From Anaeromassilibacillus senegalensis (GTDB taxonomy: Bacteria; Bacillota; Clostridia; Oscillospirales; Acutalibacteraceae): a stretch of DNA of 64,000 nt. Both the position numbers and the translations under genes were made by a program. The notes beneath the pieces were generated by a model. It made no database searches. It was not told the origin of the DNA and worked only from the letters and a program-made list of their open reading frames with translations. The stretch covers positions 930,001 to 994,000 of the forward strand of contig NZ_LN868538.1 in the NCBI RefSeq assembly GCF_001261775.1, given 5' to 3'. Shown here piece by piece: positions 1 to 8,021 of this stretch (its first letter is position 1; every line of letters begins with the position of its first letter).

Positions 1-1488
1 TTTGCGGTGGGCTGCGCGGTGGAAGAAGGCCTCCTGTCCCTGGAGGACAAGGCCGTCAGCTTTTTTCAGGACAAAAACGCGCTGTTCCGCAGCCCGAAGA
101 TCAACAACATCACCATCCTGCACCTGTTGAACATGACCTCCGGCCTGAAATGCAACGAGGTCAATTCCGTGGTGGAAAAGGACTGGGTGCGCGGCATTTT
201 ACAGTCCGACTGTGCCTTTGAACCGGGCACAGAATTCAGCTACAACAGCATGAACACCTACCTGCTGAGCGCCATCCTTAACCGGAAAACCGGCATGGGG
301 CTGGTGGAATACCTGACGCCGCGCCTGTTTGAGCCATTGGGGATTCAAGACGTACACTGGGACGTGTGCCCGCTGGGCATCGAAAAGGGCGGCTGGGGGC
401 TGTGGCTGCGCATCGTGGACATGGCGAAACTGGGCCAGCTCTACCTGCAAAAGGGGCGCTGGGTGGTGGACGGCGTGGAAAAGCAGCTTGTCTCAGAAAG
501 CTGGATCGAGGCTTCCACCAAAATGGACACGCCGACGCACGAGGGCGACTATTCCACCGGCTATGGCTATCAGATCTGGAGCTTCGGCGCCAAAAGCGCA
601 TTCCAGTTCAACGGAATGCTGGGCCAGTATGTGGTGGTCCTGCCGGAGCGCGACATGGTCATTGCGATCACCAGCGGCAGTCCCAGCCTGTTTGCGGATG
701 AAACCTGCCCCATCATTGAAAAATACTTTGGCGACGACGCTTCGGACCTCTCCGAAGCGCCCCTGCCGAACGATATCAAGGCCTTGCGCGCCCTGCGGGA
801 AGCGCTGGGCCAGCTGTACGCCATCCGCGAGACCGCGCCGAAACCAAAGCGCACGCCGCCGCTGATGGCGCGGCTGCTGCGCCGGTTTGTTCCGGAAAAG
901 GAATCGCCCCCGCCCGCTGTCCCGGAAGCGGTTCTCCCGCTGAATCACGGGCAATTTGCGCTGGAGCCCAACAGCGCCGCACTGATGCCGCTGATTTTGC
1001 AGGGCACTACCAACAATTTTGGCAGCAGCCTGACACAGATCGGCCTGGAATTCTTCCCCGGGGAATGCCGGATCACCCTCACCGACGGGACGGATACCAA
1101 TCCGATCGTTGCCGGGATGGACGGCACGCCGCGCAGGGGCTGCGTCAGCCTGAACGGCGAAATCTACGCCGTGGGCTGCACCGCGCGCGTCACCGCCGAT
1201 GAAGACGACCGCCCGGTGCTCAAAGTGTTTATCTGCTTTATTGAAACGCCGAGCGTACGGATTATGAAAATTATACAGGTCAGTCCGGATCGGATTTTGA
1301 TCCGGTTCGACGAGCTGCCCAGCGTGGAGGCCGCCATTGAGGTGCTGTTCTCCCTGGTGGGCGGCCGGGAATCGCAGAGCAGCCTGAACAAGCTGTTTCT
1401 CGACACCCTCGGCCAGCAGCGGCTGGACCAGCGCGTCGCGGAGGTTTCCCGCCCGCGCGTGCGCGGCACGCGGATCAATGCAGATTGA
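1..1488 (+). CDS. Serine hydrolase of the class C beta-lactamase/PBP4* family (5' end outside window)
   Basis: The reading frame is open from the first base, so the gene starts upstream and the SxxK nucleophile motif is not visible. The visible part has the family's helical segment 'LLNMTSGLK', then 'SYNSMNTYLLSAIL', which fits the Y-x-N second catalytic motif, then 'YGYQIWSFG'. Known family members are esterases, D-aminopeptidases or low-molecular-weight penicillin-binding proteins; the substrate here cannot be told. About 240 residues follow the hydrolase core, a C-terminal extension with a proline/lysine-rich linker (about residue 280) and a beta-rich tail often seen in Firmicute homologues. 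It ends just before a dispersed repeat. Confident about family, not about role. Confidence 0.85.
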   Translation, partial: FAVGCAVEEGLLSLEDKAVSFFQDKNALFRSPKINNITILHLLNMTSGLKCNEVNSVVEKDWVRGILQSDCAFEPGTEFSYNSMNTYLLSAILNRKTGMGLVEYLTPRLFEPLGIQDVHWDVCPLGIEKGGWGLWLRIVDMAKLGQLYLQKGRWVVDGVEKQLVSESWIEASTKMDTPTHEGDYSTGYGYQIWSFGAKSAFQFNGMLGQYVVVLPERDMVIAITSGSPSLFADETCPIIEKYFGDDASDLSEAPLPNDIKALRALREALGQLYAIRETAPKPKRTPPLMARLLRRFVPEKESPPPAVPEAVLPLNHGQFALEPNSAALMPLILQGTTNNFGSSLTQIGLEFFPGECRITLTDGTDTNPIVAGMDGTPRRGCVSLNGEIYAVGCTARVTADEDDRPVLKVFICFIETPSVRIMKIIQVSPDRILIRFDELPSVEAAIEVLFSLVGGRESQSSLNKLFLDTLGQQRLDQRVAEVSRPRVRGTRINAD

Positions 1489-1559
1489 CTGCTGTTTGAC
1501 CGGCGCTGTTGGAATGCTCCATAACCAGCCGGGAAACATACCGTCTGTCCGCACTTCTT

Positions 1560-1810
1560 CGTCGCAGCATTGCACTTTACAAAGGGTGCGTTGCAAAACT
1601 CGATTGTGGTGTAGAACAAAATGTGTTTTTCCGCTTTTCTGAAAAGCGGCGGTTTCCAAAGGCGGCGCCTTTGGTCGTTCTCCACAGAGAACGAAACTCT
1701 TTTTCCTGAGAAGAGCGAGTGGGAACGAGTGATACGGTTCTTTACAAATCTTTTATGCTTCCGAGGCCGTTGCAGTTTGTATTTTGCAACGGCCCCTTTT
1801 TGTTGTAAAA
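1560..1810 (+). repeat. Dispersed structured intergenic repeat, copy R1
   Basis: First of five copies in the window. Three successive hairpins are seen at 1631-1649, 1656-1674 and 1676-1693, followed by the family's conserved end at 1706-1734. Past it comes a TTGCA/TGCAA hairpin with a T run (about 1770-1802) that could terminate transcription of the hydrolase gene. It fills the 397-base gap between two genes; I see no gene in it. The encoded peptide ending SEWERVI recurs between copies only because the DNA recurs. Confidence 0.8.
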
Positions 1811-1885
1811 AGCCTTTGCATTCTTTAAACTATTTTCATCCCTGCGTATCTAATACACAGAAACCAATACAAAGGGGAAATTCCA

Positions 1886-2731
1886 TTGAAACGATTTTTA
1901 ACCGGACTGCTCTGTATCCTGACCATCGCCGCCCTGCTGCCGGGCTGCCAGCCGGCGCGGGATACCGGCGGCGCTCCCAGAGACAACCAACTCACATACG
2001 CCACCCTGACGGACGCATCCTCCCGCGATGAAGTCCGAAAACGGCTGGAAAACCAGAAGCTCAGCGCTGAATCCATCGACCGTTTTTTCCAGTGGGTTGA
2101 GGATTACAACGCCTTTGCCGATACCGATCCGCTGGACGGCTTTACGGTCATTGACGGGCTGGAAGCACCTGACCAGGACTGCCTGGAAAAGTGGCAGGAG
2201 GAACGCGTCTACAGCGATACCAATTGCCGCCTGACGGCCTTCGGACTGCTAAAGGGATGGATCCAAGCGGAAAAAACGCTTCCCGCAGACAATTTCCTCA
2301 TGTTTGACATCGATGCACTGGAGAACAATCCTGTCACTCAGTACACACCGGAGGAAACCGTCGCGTTCTACACGCTGTTCAATCCCGTTCCCATCCAGCT
2401 CACCACCGACGAAAAAGAAGTTGAAAAAGCGGTTTTGTCCGAATGGAAGGAACGCGGTATTTCCTTTTCCGACGGGGCAGCCAAGCTGGTCAGCGTCATT
2501 GTCAGCGACGATCTGGACAGCATGGCGTTTGTCGGCCACGCAGGCGTCCTGATCGAAGACGGCGAGGGCCTGCTCTTTGTGGAAAAGCTCTCCCCCACGA
2601 ATCCCTACCAAGCGGCGAAATTTGCCAGCCGGGAGCAGCTCAGGCAATACCTGATGCACCGTTTTGAAGCCCATTATGTACCGGACGTAACAGCAAAACC
2701 TTTTCTGCTTCTCAACGACCAGCCTTTTTAA
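1886..2731 (+). CDS. Predicted lipoprotein, DUF4300-like
   Basis: Begins with TTG eight bases after AAAGGGG. The N-terminus is a lipoprotein signal: positive residues, hydrophobic stretch, then 'ALLPGCQPARD' with a lipobox Cys at about residue 21. The rest is a soluble extracytoplasmic domain of about 250 residues with 'NCRLTAFGLL' and 'LLFVEKLSPTNPYQAAKF', features that I associate with the DUF4300 group of Firmicute lipoproteins, of unknown function. That assignment is from memory of the family and is tentative. It is monocistronic, with a repeat upstream and a strong terminator downstream shared with the convergent histidine kinase. Confidence 0.75.
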   Translation: MKRFLTGLLCILTIAALLPGCQPARDTGGAPRDNQLTYATLTDASSRDEVRKRLENQKLSAESIDRFFQWVEDYNAFADTDPLDGFTVIDGLEAPDQDCLEKWQEERVYSDTNCRLTAFGLLKGWIQAEKTLPADNFLMFDIDALENNPVTQYTPEETVAFYTLFNPVPIQLTTDEKEVEKAVLSEWKERGISFSDGAAKLVSVIVSDDLDSMAFVGHAGVLIEDGEGLLFVEKLSPTNPYQAAKFASREQLRQYLMHRFEAHYVPDVTAKPFLLLNDQPF

Positions 2732-2769
2732 CCTTTCTCCTCTTTTCTTTTACGATATTTATCCAAAAG

Positions 2770-2815
2770 AAGGGCGCGTTGCAGCTTGTATTCTGCAACG
2801 CGCCCTTTGCCGTTT
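2770..2815. terminator. Bidirectional Rho-independent terminator
   Basis: A 15-base perfect inverted repeat (2770-2784 with 2793-2807) with an eight-base loop, followed by T-rich sequence on the plus strand and preceded by A-rich sequence. It lies between convergent genes and can serve both. Its core TTGCAG...CTGCAA resembles the hairpin at the end of repeat copy R1. Confidence 0.85.
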
Positions 2816-4108
2816 TTATTCCAGCGGCAGGAAAACCACCAGCCGCGCGCCGCCAATCGATGCATCATCGGCCCATATTTTTCCACGGTGACGCAGGACG
2901 ATCTCCATGGCAATACACAACCCCAGGCCAAAGTGTTCCCGGCCGCTGCGCGAAGCATCCAAACGGTGGAACCGCTCAAAAATACGCGTCTTTTCCGCAT
3001 CCGGAATGCCGGGTCCGCTGTCCTCCACCTCCAGCTGTATGCCCCCGCGGCAGGCCTGCGCCGACAGGCAAACGGTTCCTCCCCTGGGCGTGTAGGAAAA
3101 GCCGTTATCCAGCAGGATGGACAATACCTGGGTGATCCGCCCCGGGTCACAAAGACAACGTGGCAGCGGCGTTTCCGGCAGAGATACATGGAAACGCAGC
3201 CCATGTTCCGCAGCGACCGGTTCAAAGGATTCATAGACGTCCAGCAGCAGCGTTTCCAGCTCTGTCTCCTCATACTGCATGCTCCAGGAATCACTGTCCG
3301 CCCCGGCCAGAACGAGCAGGTCTCCCACCAGCCGGGCCATGCGCGTACACTCCGACGCCGCCGATTCTGCGAACCGCTTTGCCCGGTCCGGCGGCGCGGC
3401 CTGCATGGCGGACAGGCTGGCCTGAATAACTGCCAGCGGGGAACGCAGCTCGTGGGACGCAGCCGAAACAAACGCGGTTTGCCGGCGGCGGCTCTCTTCC
3501 ACCGGACGGATCGCGCGGCCTGTAAAAATCCACGCAAATAAAGAAAGCAGCACTGCGGACAGTACGGCCAGGCCGATAAAGGCCCACCGCTGCATGGCAA
3601 GCTCCTCCTGTTCCGCGCGCATCGATTTGACCACAAGGACGCCCACCCAGCCCTCTTTTTGAGAAACGTTAGCGGCGGCGGCATAATATTGCTGCCCCTG
3701 TTCATCTTTGAAGGTAAAACGCACCTGGTCGGCCTGCAGGCGGGACTCCGGCGGCAAACGCAGTGTAAAACCGTGTTCTCCCAACGCGGTTTCCCGCGCG
3801 CGGCGCATCAGTTCCTTCCGGTGTTTGCCGTCTTCCCGCTGACCATACAGCAGCGGCTGCCCCTGCGCTTCTATATAGAGAAGCAGGTTGGCGGACGCTT
3901 CCGTCTGCGAAAGCCAGGTATGGTCCAAAATGCTTTGCCCCTGGATATGGTACAGGATCGCATTGACGCTTCCCGTGAATGCCGCCTCACCGCGCTCATT
4001 CAGCTGCTTCTGCGCATAGAGCAGGGATGCGCCCGCCATTCCCAGAAGAATCACACCCGTGCCAATGATACACAGCAGGGCAAGGCGCACCCGCAGCCGT
4101 TTAAACAT
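2816..4108 (-). CDS. Sensor histidine kinase (HisKA/HATPase_c), OmpR-type partner
   Basis: A membrane sensor kinase. The start chosen is the ATG at 4108 (MFKRLRVRL), preceded by GGAGG and overlapping the end of the response regulator by eight bases; a longer frame to 4144 has no comparable site. Order: TM1 (LLCIIGTGVILLGMAG), an extracytoplasmic region of about 130 residues, TM2 (FIGLAVLSAVLLSLFAWIF), the HisKA H-box 'SAASHELRSPLAVI', then N ('LLDNGFSYT'), G1 'VEDSGPGIP' and 'HFGLGLCIAMEI' boxes. It should autophosphorylate on the H-box His and pass phosphate to the adjacent regulator. The stimulus is not evident. Confidence 0.93.
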   Translation of the reverse strand: MFKRLRVRLALLCIIGTGVILLGMAGASLLYAQKQLNERGEAAFTGSVNAILYHIQGQSILDHTWLSQTEASANLLLYIEAQGQPLLYGQREDGKHRKELMRRARETALGEHGFTLRLPPESRLQADQVRFTFKDEQGQQYYAAAANVSQKEGWVGVLVVKSMRAEQEELAMQRWAFIGLAVLSAVLLSLFAWIFTGRAIRPVEESRRRQTAFVSAASHELRSPLAVIQASLSAMQAAPPDRAKRFAESAASECTRMARLVGDLLVLAGADSDSWSMQYEETELETLLLDVYESFEPVAAEHGLRFHVSLPETPLPRCLCDPGRITQVLSILLDNGFSYTPRGGTVCLSAQACRGGIQLEVEDSGPGIPDAEKTRIFERFHRLDASRSGREHFGLGLCIAMEIVLRHRGKIWADDASIGGARLVVFLPLE

Positions 4109-4781
4109 GCGGACCCTCCAAAAGGTATCCCACGCCGCGCACATTTTTTATTTGCATCCGGCTTCCCACCGACTGCAGCCTGCGCCGGAGAAAATACACA
4201 TAGTTATCCAGATTGCCCTCTTCCACGGCGGCATCCGGCCCCCACACGCGCGCCAACAGCACGGCGCGCGGCAGGGTTTGCCCCGCATTGCGCAGAAAGG
4301 ATTCCAGCAGGCCGGCTTCCCGCCGGGACAGCGTGCAGACGCCGCCCGCCCCGGTCAGGAACCGTTCGTTCAGGTCGAGCGTGACGTCGCCCCAGCGGAT
4401 CCGCGCCAGATTTTCCCACTGATGCGGCCGGCGGCTCATCGCCCGGATGCGTGCCAGCAGCTCCTCCATGGCAAAGGGCTTTGTCAGATAATCGTCCGCA
4501 CCGGCATCCAATCCGGAAACACGGTCGTGAACGGTATCCAGCGCCGTTACCACCAACACCGGCGTGGTGATCCCGTCGGACCGCATCCGTTCCAGCACGG
4601 TTGTCCCGCTGAGCGTCGGAAGCATCCGGTCCAACAGGATCAGGTCATGGGCCTGTTGACGAATCCAGCGCAGCCCATCATCGCCATCGTTGCAGACGTC
4701 CACCGTATATCCTTCCTGTTCCAGCCGGTAACAGACCGCCTCGCACAGTTTTTTATCGTCTTCCACCATCAAAATCCTCAT
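4101..4781 (-). CDS. Response regulator, OmpR/PhoB family
   Basis: Starts at ATG 4781 (MRILMVEDD), the canonical receiver start, after GGAAAGG; an upstream ATG at 4820 lacks this fit. Receiver domain with acidic pair 'EDD', phosphoacceptor in 'LILLDRMLP', Thr in 'VLVVTALD' and Lys in 'YLTKPFAMEEL'. The winged-helix output domain includes 'LTLSRREAGLLESFLRNAG' type sequence and ends 'NVRGVGYLLEGPHV'. First gene of a two-gene operon with the overlapping kinase; translation is coupled. A direct repeat upstream of the divergent lipoprotein gene is the likely target. Confidence 0.94.
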   Translation of the reverse strand: MRILMVEDDKKLCEAVCYRLEQEGYTVDVCNDGDDGLRWIRQQAHDLILLDRMLPTLSGTTVLERMRSDGITTPVLVVTALDTVHDRVSGLDAGADDYLTKPFAMEELLARIRAMSRRPHQWENLARIRWGDVTLDLNERFLTGAGGVCTLSRREAGLLESFLRNAGQTLPRAVLLARVWGPDAAVEEGNLDNYVYFLRRRLQSVGSRMQIKNVRGVGYLLEGPHV

Positions 4782-4832
4782 CGCAGCGCCTTTCCGCGTC
4801 TTCAATCGGACGCTCCTCATTTCTGTTTTTCC

Positions 4833-4841
4833 ATTATAGCA
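4833..4841 (-). promoter_or_regulatory. Extended -10 promoter of the two-component operon
   Basis: On the minus strand TGCTATAAT lies about 50 bases before the regulator start: a perfect TATAAT with the TG extension, and no good -35. It is back to back with the lipoprotein promoter. Confidence 0.6.
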
Positions 4842-4868
4842 TCGCTGTCTCTAAATTATCTGAAAATT

Positions 4869-4900
4869 AGAGATTTCCTGAGAGATTTCTCCTGTATGAT
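4869..4900 (+). promoter_or_regulatory. Candidate response-regulator direct repeat and -10 of the lipoprotein gene
   Basis: AGAGATTTC occurs at 4869-4877 and again at 4881-4889, a 12-base period on one face of the helix, directly before a -10 TATGAT at 4895-4900. There is no recognisable -35, as expected for an activator-dependent promoter. OmpR-family regulators typically bind such direct repeats as tandem dimers; the neighbour at 4101-4781 is the obvious candidate (inference). Confidence 0.55.
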
Positions 4901-4929
4901 GCTTCTATCAAGCTTAGGGAGGCTGAATC

Positions 4930-7167
4930 ATGAAACGATGGAAATCCTTTGCGGCAGCTCTGCTGGCTGCCGTTCTGCTTTTGACCGCCGGCTGCTCCAC
5001 CGGGGCCCCTGACACCGGAAAAACCGCCATGGGGCGCTATGTGGAAACGGAATACGCCTTTCCCGGCAAGATTTTTTCCTTATTAAACATACGGACTGCC
5101 GATGCGGGAATCGACGCGCTCTGCTATATGGAGCTGGAAAACCAACAGATCGAACTGACCCTGCTGCAATCCACCGATGGCGGCGCCAGTTGGGAAAAAC
5201 AGGCCGCGCCGTGGATCGACGCCTTCAACGCGGAAGAATCCAGCATCGTGGTGGATGCAGCCGCATGGGATCACAACGGAGGCATGTATTTGTATTGTTC
5301 CGACCAGGCCCAGCCGGAACTGCCGCCTTTTCTCTCTTATATCGACCCGCAGGACAATCAGTCGCGCTTGCCCTGGCAGCCGCCGGAATCACCGGATGGA
5401 TCGGGGATCCACGACATGCAGGTGGCGGAAAACGGCGACCTTTTGATGAACCACTTTTTCAGCCTGCTGCAAGTGGACAGCAAAACCGGTGCGGTCAAGC
5501 ATACGCTGCTCTCCAACGCAACAGAGACCGTCACTGTCCTCGCCTATGGCAATACAGCCGCGGCGTCTTATGGCGACAGCATCCACCTTTACAATTTGGA
5601 CAGCGGCATGGAAGTGGAAACGCTCCCCTGTGCCGCGCAGACAAACGGCCAGCCCAGCGCTGCAACCGCCGATACCATTCCGGGAGATGCGTCGCGCATC
5701 ATGACAAAAGGCGCGGACGGCGCGCTCTATTATGCGGACCGGCGGGGGCTGTTCCGCTGGAACGACGGAAGTCCCCTACAGGAACAGCTGATCGACGGCA
5801 CGCTGACCTCTCTGAACACGCCTTCGCTGACACGGGTTGCCCTGGTCATAGACGGGGAGCGGTTCCTGGCCGTCTGTTTTGCCGATTCGGAATTCAAGCT
5901 CCTCTCCTATCTGTACCGGGCGGACGTACCCACTCTCCCGGAAACAGAGCTGAAGGTCTATGCGCTGGAGGACAATGCCACTATTCGGCAGGCAATGGGC
6001 ACCTTTCAGCGTCAGAACCCCTCTGTTTATCTCTCCTTCCAGGTGGGACTGTCCGGAGAATCCGTCACGCGCAGCGACGCGCTCCGCGTGCTTGCGGCGG
6101 AACTGCTGGCAGGCAAAGGGCCGGACATTCTGATGCTGGACGGTCTGCCCATTGATTCCTACCGGGACAAGGGCGTTCTTCTCGATTTGGCCCCGTTGAT
6201 CAATGAGGAATTTTCTTCCGGCCGGCTTCTTTCCAACGTGGCGGAAACCTACCGTGAGGCGGACGGCACGCTGCCAGCGATCCCCGCGCGCTTCCAGGTG
6301 CCGATGATGCAGGGCTTTGATGAAACCATCGACGCCGCGGACAGCCTGGGCGGCCTCGCCGGTTGGCTGGAGCAAAACCGGTCTTCCTATTACATGCCGC
6401 TCCATATCAAGGATTACCAGCAGATTTTAGAGCTGTTTTATCCGGTTTGCGCGTCCTCCTTTACCAAGGAAGACGGTTCCGTCGACGCAGACGGACTAAA
6501 CGCATTCCTCCGCGATATCAAACGCATTTATGATCTGCTGCCGCCCAACAACGACGGCTGGGACTATCACCCAAACTACGCCTTTGACTGCATGAGCTGG
6601 ATGAAAAACTTCGTAGCGGTCAATATCGGAACGGTTTCCAGTTTCGATCATATTTACGCCCCCTGGCAGGCCATGAAAAATATGGGAACAGGCAAAGCGG
6701 CGCCCCTCTTTTATGCCAACCTCTTCCTTCCTCAAACCATTTTAGGGGTCAACGCGGGCAGCGCCCATGTGGAAACCGCCAAAGCGTTTCTGGCCTGCGC
6801 TCTTTCCGAGCCGGTCCAGCGTTATAACTTTGACGACGGTATGCCGGTCAACGCGGAGGCCTTTTCTGCGTCGGTCCGCGTGCAGAATGAGCATGGAACC
6901 GACCGCTTCTCCTTCTATGGAAGCAGCGTGCGGGACGAAACCGGCAAAGAACAATACTTCACGTTAAACATCAACTTTCCCCCAAAAGAGTACCAGGAGG
7001 AGATGCAGGCGCTGTTCCGGTCCCTCACGCCGCCGCGGCAGAACGACAGCACCATTTTAGCAATTTTGCAGGCGGACACCGGCGCGTATTTTCAGGGAAC
7101 ACGCTCCCTGGCGGATACCATGGACAGCCTGCTGCAAAAGATCCGCCTTTATCTGGCGCAGGGGTAA
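4930..7167 (+). CDS. Large lipoprotein: Asp-box-like N-terminal half joined to an ABC solute-binding-protein-like half
   Basis: Starts at ATG 4930 after AGGGAGG. The signal ends in 'LLLTAGCSTG' (lipobox Cys about residue 22). Residues about 35-330 contain 'STDGGASWE', an Asp-box (S-x-D-x-G-x-x-W), and repeated short beta-rich stretches, so a propeller-like fold is plausible. From about residue 335 ('ETELKVYALEDNATIRQAMGTF') the sequence resembles extracellular carbohydrate-binding proteins of ABC importers, including 'ELLAGKGPDILMLDGLPID'. At 745 residues it is much longer than a normal binding protein (about 420). No importer permease is adjacent. Divergent from a two-component pair that may control it, so it may be a sensor accessory as well as a transporter component (inference). 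Confidence 0.8.
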   Translation: MKRWKSFAAALLAAVLLLTAGCSTGAPDTGKTAMGRYVETEYAFPGKIFSLLNIRTADAGIDALCYMELENQQIELTLLQSTDGGASWEKQAAPWIDAFNAEESSIVVDAAAWDHNGGMYLYCSDQAQPELPPFLSYIDPQDNQSRLPWQPPESPDGSGIHDMQVAENGDLLMNHFFSLLQVDSKTGAVKHTLLSNATETVTVLAYGNTAAASYGDSIHLYNLDSGMEVETLPCAAQTNGQPSAATADTIPGDASRIMTKGADGALYYADRRGLFRWNDGSPLQEQLIDGTLTSLNTPSLTRVALVIDGERFLAVCFADSEFKLLSYLYRADVPTLPETELKVYALEDNATIRQAMGTFQRQNPSVYLSFQVGLSGESVTRSDALRVLAAELLAGKGPDILMLDGLPIDSYRDKGVLLDLAPLINEEFSSGRLLSNVAETYREADGTLPAIPARFQVPMMQGFDETIDAADSLGGLAGWLEQNRSSYYMPLHIKDYQQILELFYPVCASSFTKEDGSVDADGLNAFLRDIKRIYDLLPPNNDGWDYHPNYAFDCMSWMKNFVAVNIGTVSSFDHIYAPWQAMKNMGTGKAAPLFYANLFLPQTILGVNAGSAHVETAKAFLACALSEPVQRYNFDDGMPVNAEAFSASVRVQNEHGTDRFSFYGSSVRDETGKEQYFTLNINFPPKEYQEEMQALFRSLTPPRQNDSTILAILQADTGAYFQGTRSLADTMDSLLQKIRLYLAQG

Positions 7168-7177
7168 TCCAAACAAT

Positions 7178-7229
7178 CAAAGAAGCGAGCAGGGCACATC
7201 CGGCCGGATGTGCCCTGCTCGCTTCTTTG
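7178..7229. terminator. Bidirectional terminator
   Basis: A 26-base perfect inverted repeat with essentially no loop (arms meet at 7203/7204), flanked by A-rich and T-rich ends. It separates the plus-strand lipoprotein from the minus-strand MarR gene. Confidence 0.85.
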
Positions 7230-7248
7230 GCTGATCATACATCCTGTC

Positions 7249-7683
7249 TCACAGGTCCAGCGCGGTAAACATCTTTTCCAGCAGGCGCATAAAGATGTCC
7301 TGTTCAATGTCCGTCAGGCCGCGCAGGTACTCCGTGTTGTAATCCTTCAGCGTCTGTACGATTTTTGGATACACCTCCATCGCCTTCTCCGTGGGATAGA
7401 GCTGGTTGACCCGCCGGTCCTCCGGGCTGACCCTGCGCGTGATATACCCGGCCTTCAGGAGCTGCTGTATCGCCTTGGCCACGGTGCTCTTGTCAATATA
7501 CGTGCTCTCCGCGACCTGCTCCTGCGAACAGCCCGGGTTTTCGCAGATGCAGAGGATGTACATAAACTGCCCGCAGGTAATCCCCAGTTCCTTGAGGCGC
7601 TTGCCGCAATAGCCCTGCGACTGCCAGTAAATGACTGAAAAAATCATAATAAATTTGCCGTAATCCCTCGCCATTGATTTCAA
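7249..7683 (-). CDS. MarR-family transcriptional regulator
   Basis: 144 residues from a TTG at 7683, or 141 from ATG at 7674; both are served by the GGAGGCGGGGAAG stretch. The winged helix-turn-helix is seen in 'CSQEQVAESTYIDKSTVAKAIQQLLKAGYITRRVSPEDRR', whose DRR wing motif is typical of MarR proteins, with dimerisation helices at both ends. Known MarR proteins are usually repressors released by a small ligand and often control the divergent gene, here a sugar ABC importer. A perfect sigma-A promoter lies in front of it and a palindrome sits in the importer leader. Confidence 0.92.
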   Translation of the reverse strand: MKSMARDYGKFIMIFSVIYWQSQGYCGKRLKELGITCGQFMYILCICENPGCSQEQVAESTYIDKSTVAKAIQQLLKAGYITRRVSPEDRRVNQLYPTEKAMEVYPKIVQTLKDYNTEYLRGLTDIEQDIFMRLLEKMFTALDL

Positions 7684-7719
7684 ACTTCCCCGCCTCCATT
7701 TGTTTCATATGCCACATTT

Positions 7720-7748
7720 ATTTTATCTCCGATCAAACTTCCTGTCAA
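7720..7748 (-). promoter_or_regulatory. Sigma-A promoter of the MarR gene
   Basis: Minus strand: -35 TTGACA (7743-7748), 17-base spacer, -10 TAAAAT (7720-7725). About 37 bases before the start codon. Confidence 0.75.
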
Positions 7749-7821
7749 CGAATTTTTGCAAATCGCCCAGAAATCTTTGCCCAAATTCTACACAAAATAC
7801 GCGGATATTGCAAAGAAATTC

Positions 7822-7850
7822 TTGACACTTCGCGAAAAGCCTTTTATACT
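7822..7850 (+). promoter_or_regulatory. Sigma-A promoter of the sugar ABC importer operon
   Basis: -35 TTGACA at 7822-7827, exactly 17 bases, -10 TATACT at 7845-7850. It gives a leader of about 140 bases before the ATPase start. Confidence 0.75.
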
Positions 7851-7880
7851 ATATTTATTGGTGTTGCAACTATTTTCCAG

Positions 7881-7900
7881 CTTTATTCCGTGGAATAAAG
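7881..7900 (+). promoter_or_regulatory. Palindromic operator in the importer leader
   Basis: CTTTATTCC-GT-GGAATAAAG, two perfect nine-base arms with a two-base centre, starting about 24 bases downstream of the predicted transcription start. Symmetry and size fit a MarR dimer site, making the divergent regulator the likely ligand (inference). Binding here would block transcription elongation or polymerase clearance. Confidence 0.6.
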
Positions 7901-7961
7901 CCTATTTTATTACTCATATAGTTGTACGTGCCACTATTACTTTTGTGAGGAGTCTGGTAAA

Positions 7962-8021
7962 ATGAAGCGAAAAAGCAAAAAGGGAGGTGCGGCTGTATGG
8001 GCGAATATGTGCTGGAAATGA
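7962..8021 (+). CDS. Possible 19-codon leader peptide overlapping the importer ATPase start
   Basis: ATG at 7962 follows GAGGAG by ten bases and encodes a basic peptide beginning MKRKSKKGG, ending at a TGA inside the ATPase gene. It covers the ribosome site of the next gene, so its translation could modulate importer translation. No comparative evidence; it may be chance. Confidence 0.25.
   Translation: MKRKSKKGGAAVWANMCWK

Noticed and set aside
1621..2031. Frame over repeat R1 encoding a peptide also seen in R2 and partly in R5 (SEWERVI)
   Set aside because: The peptide similarity follows from the conserved DNA end; frames differ in length, lack ribosome sites and are broken in R3 and R4.
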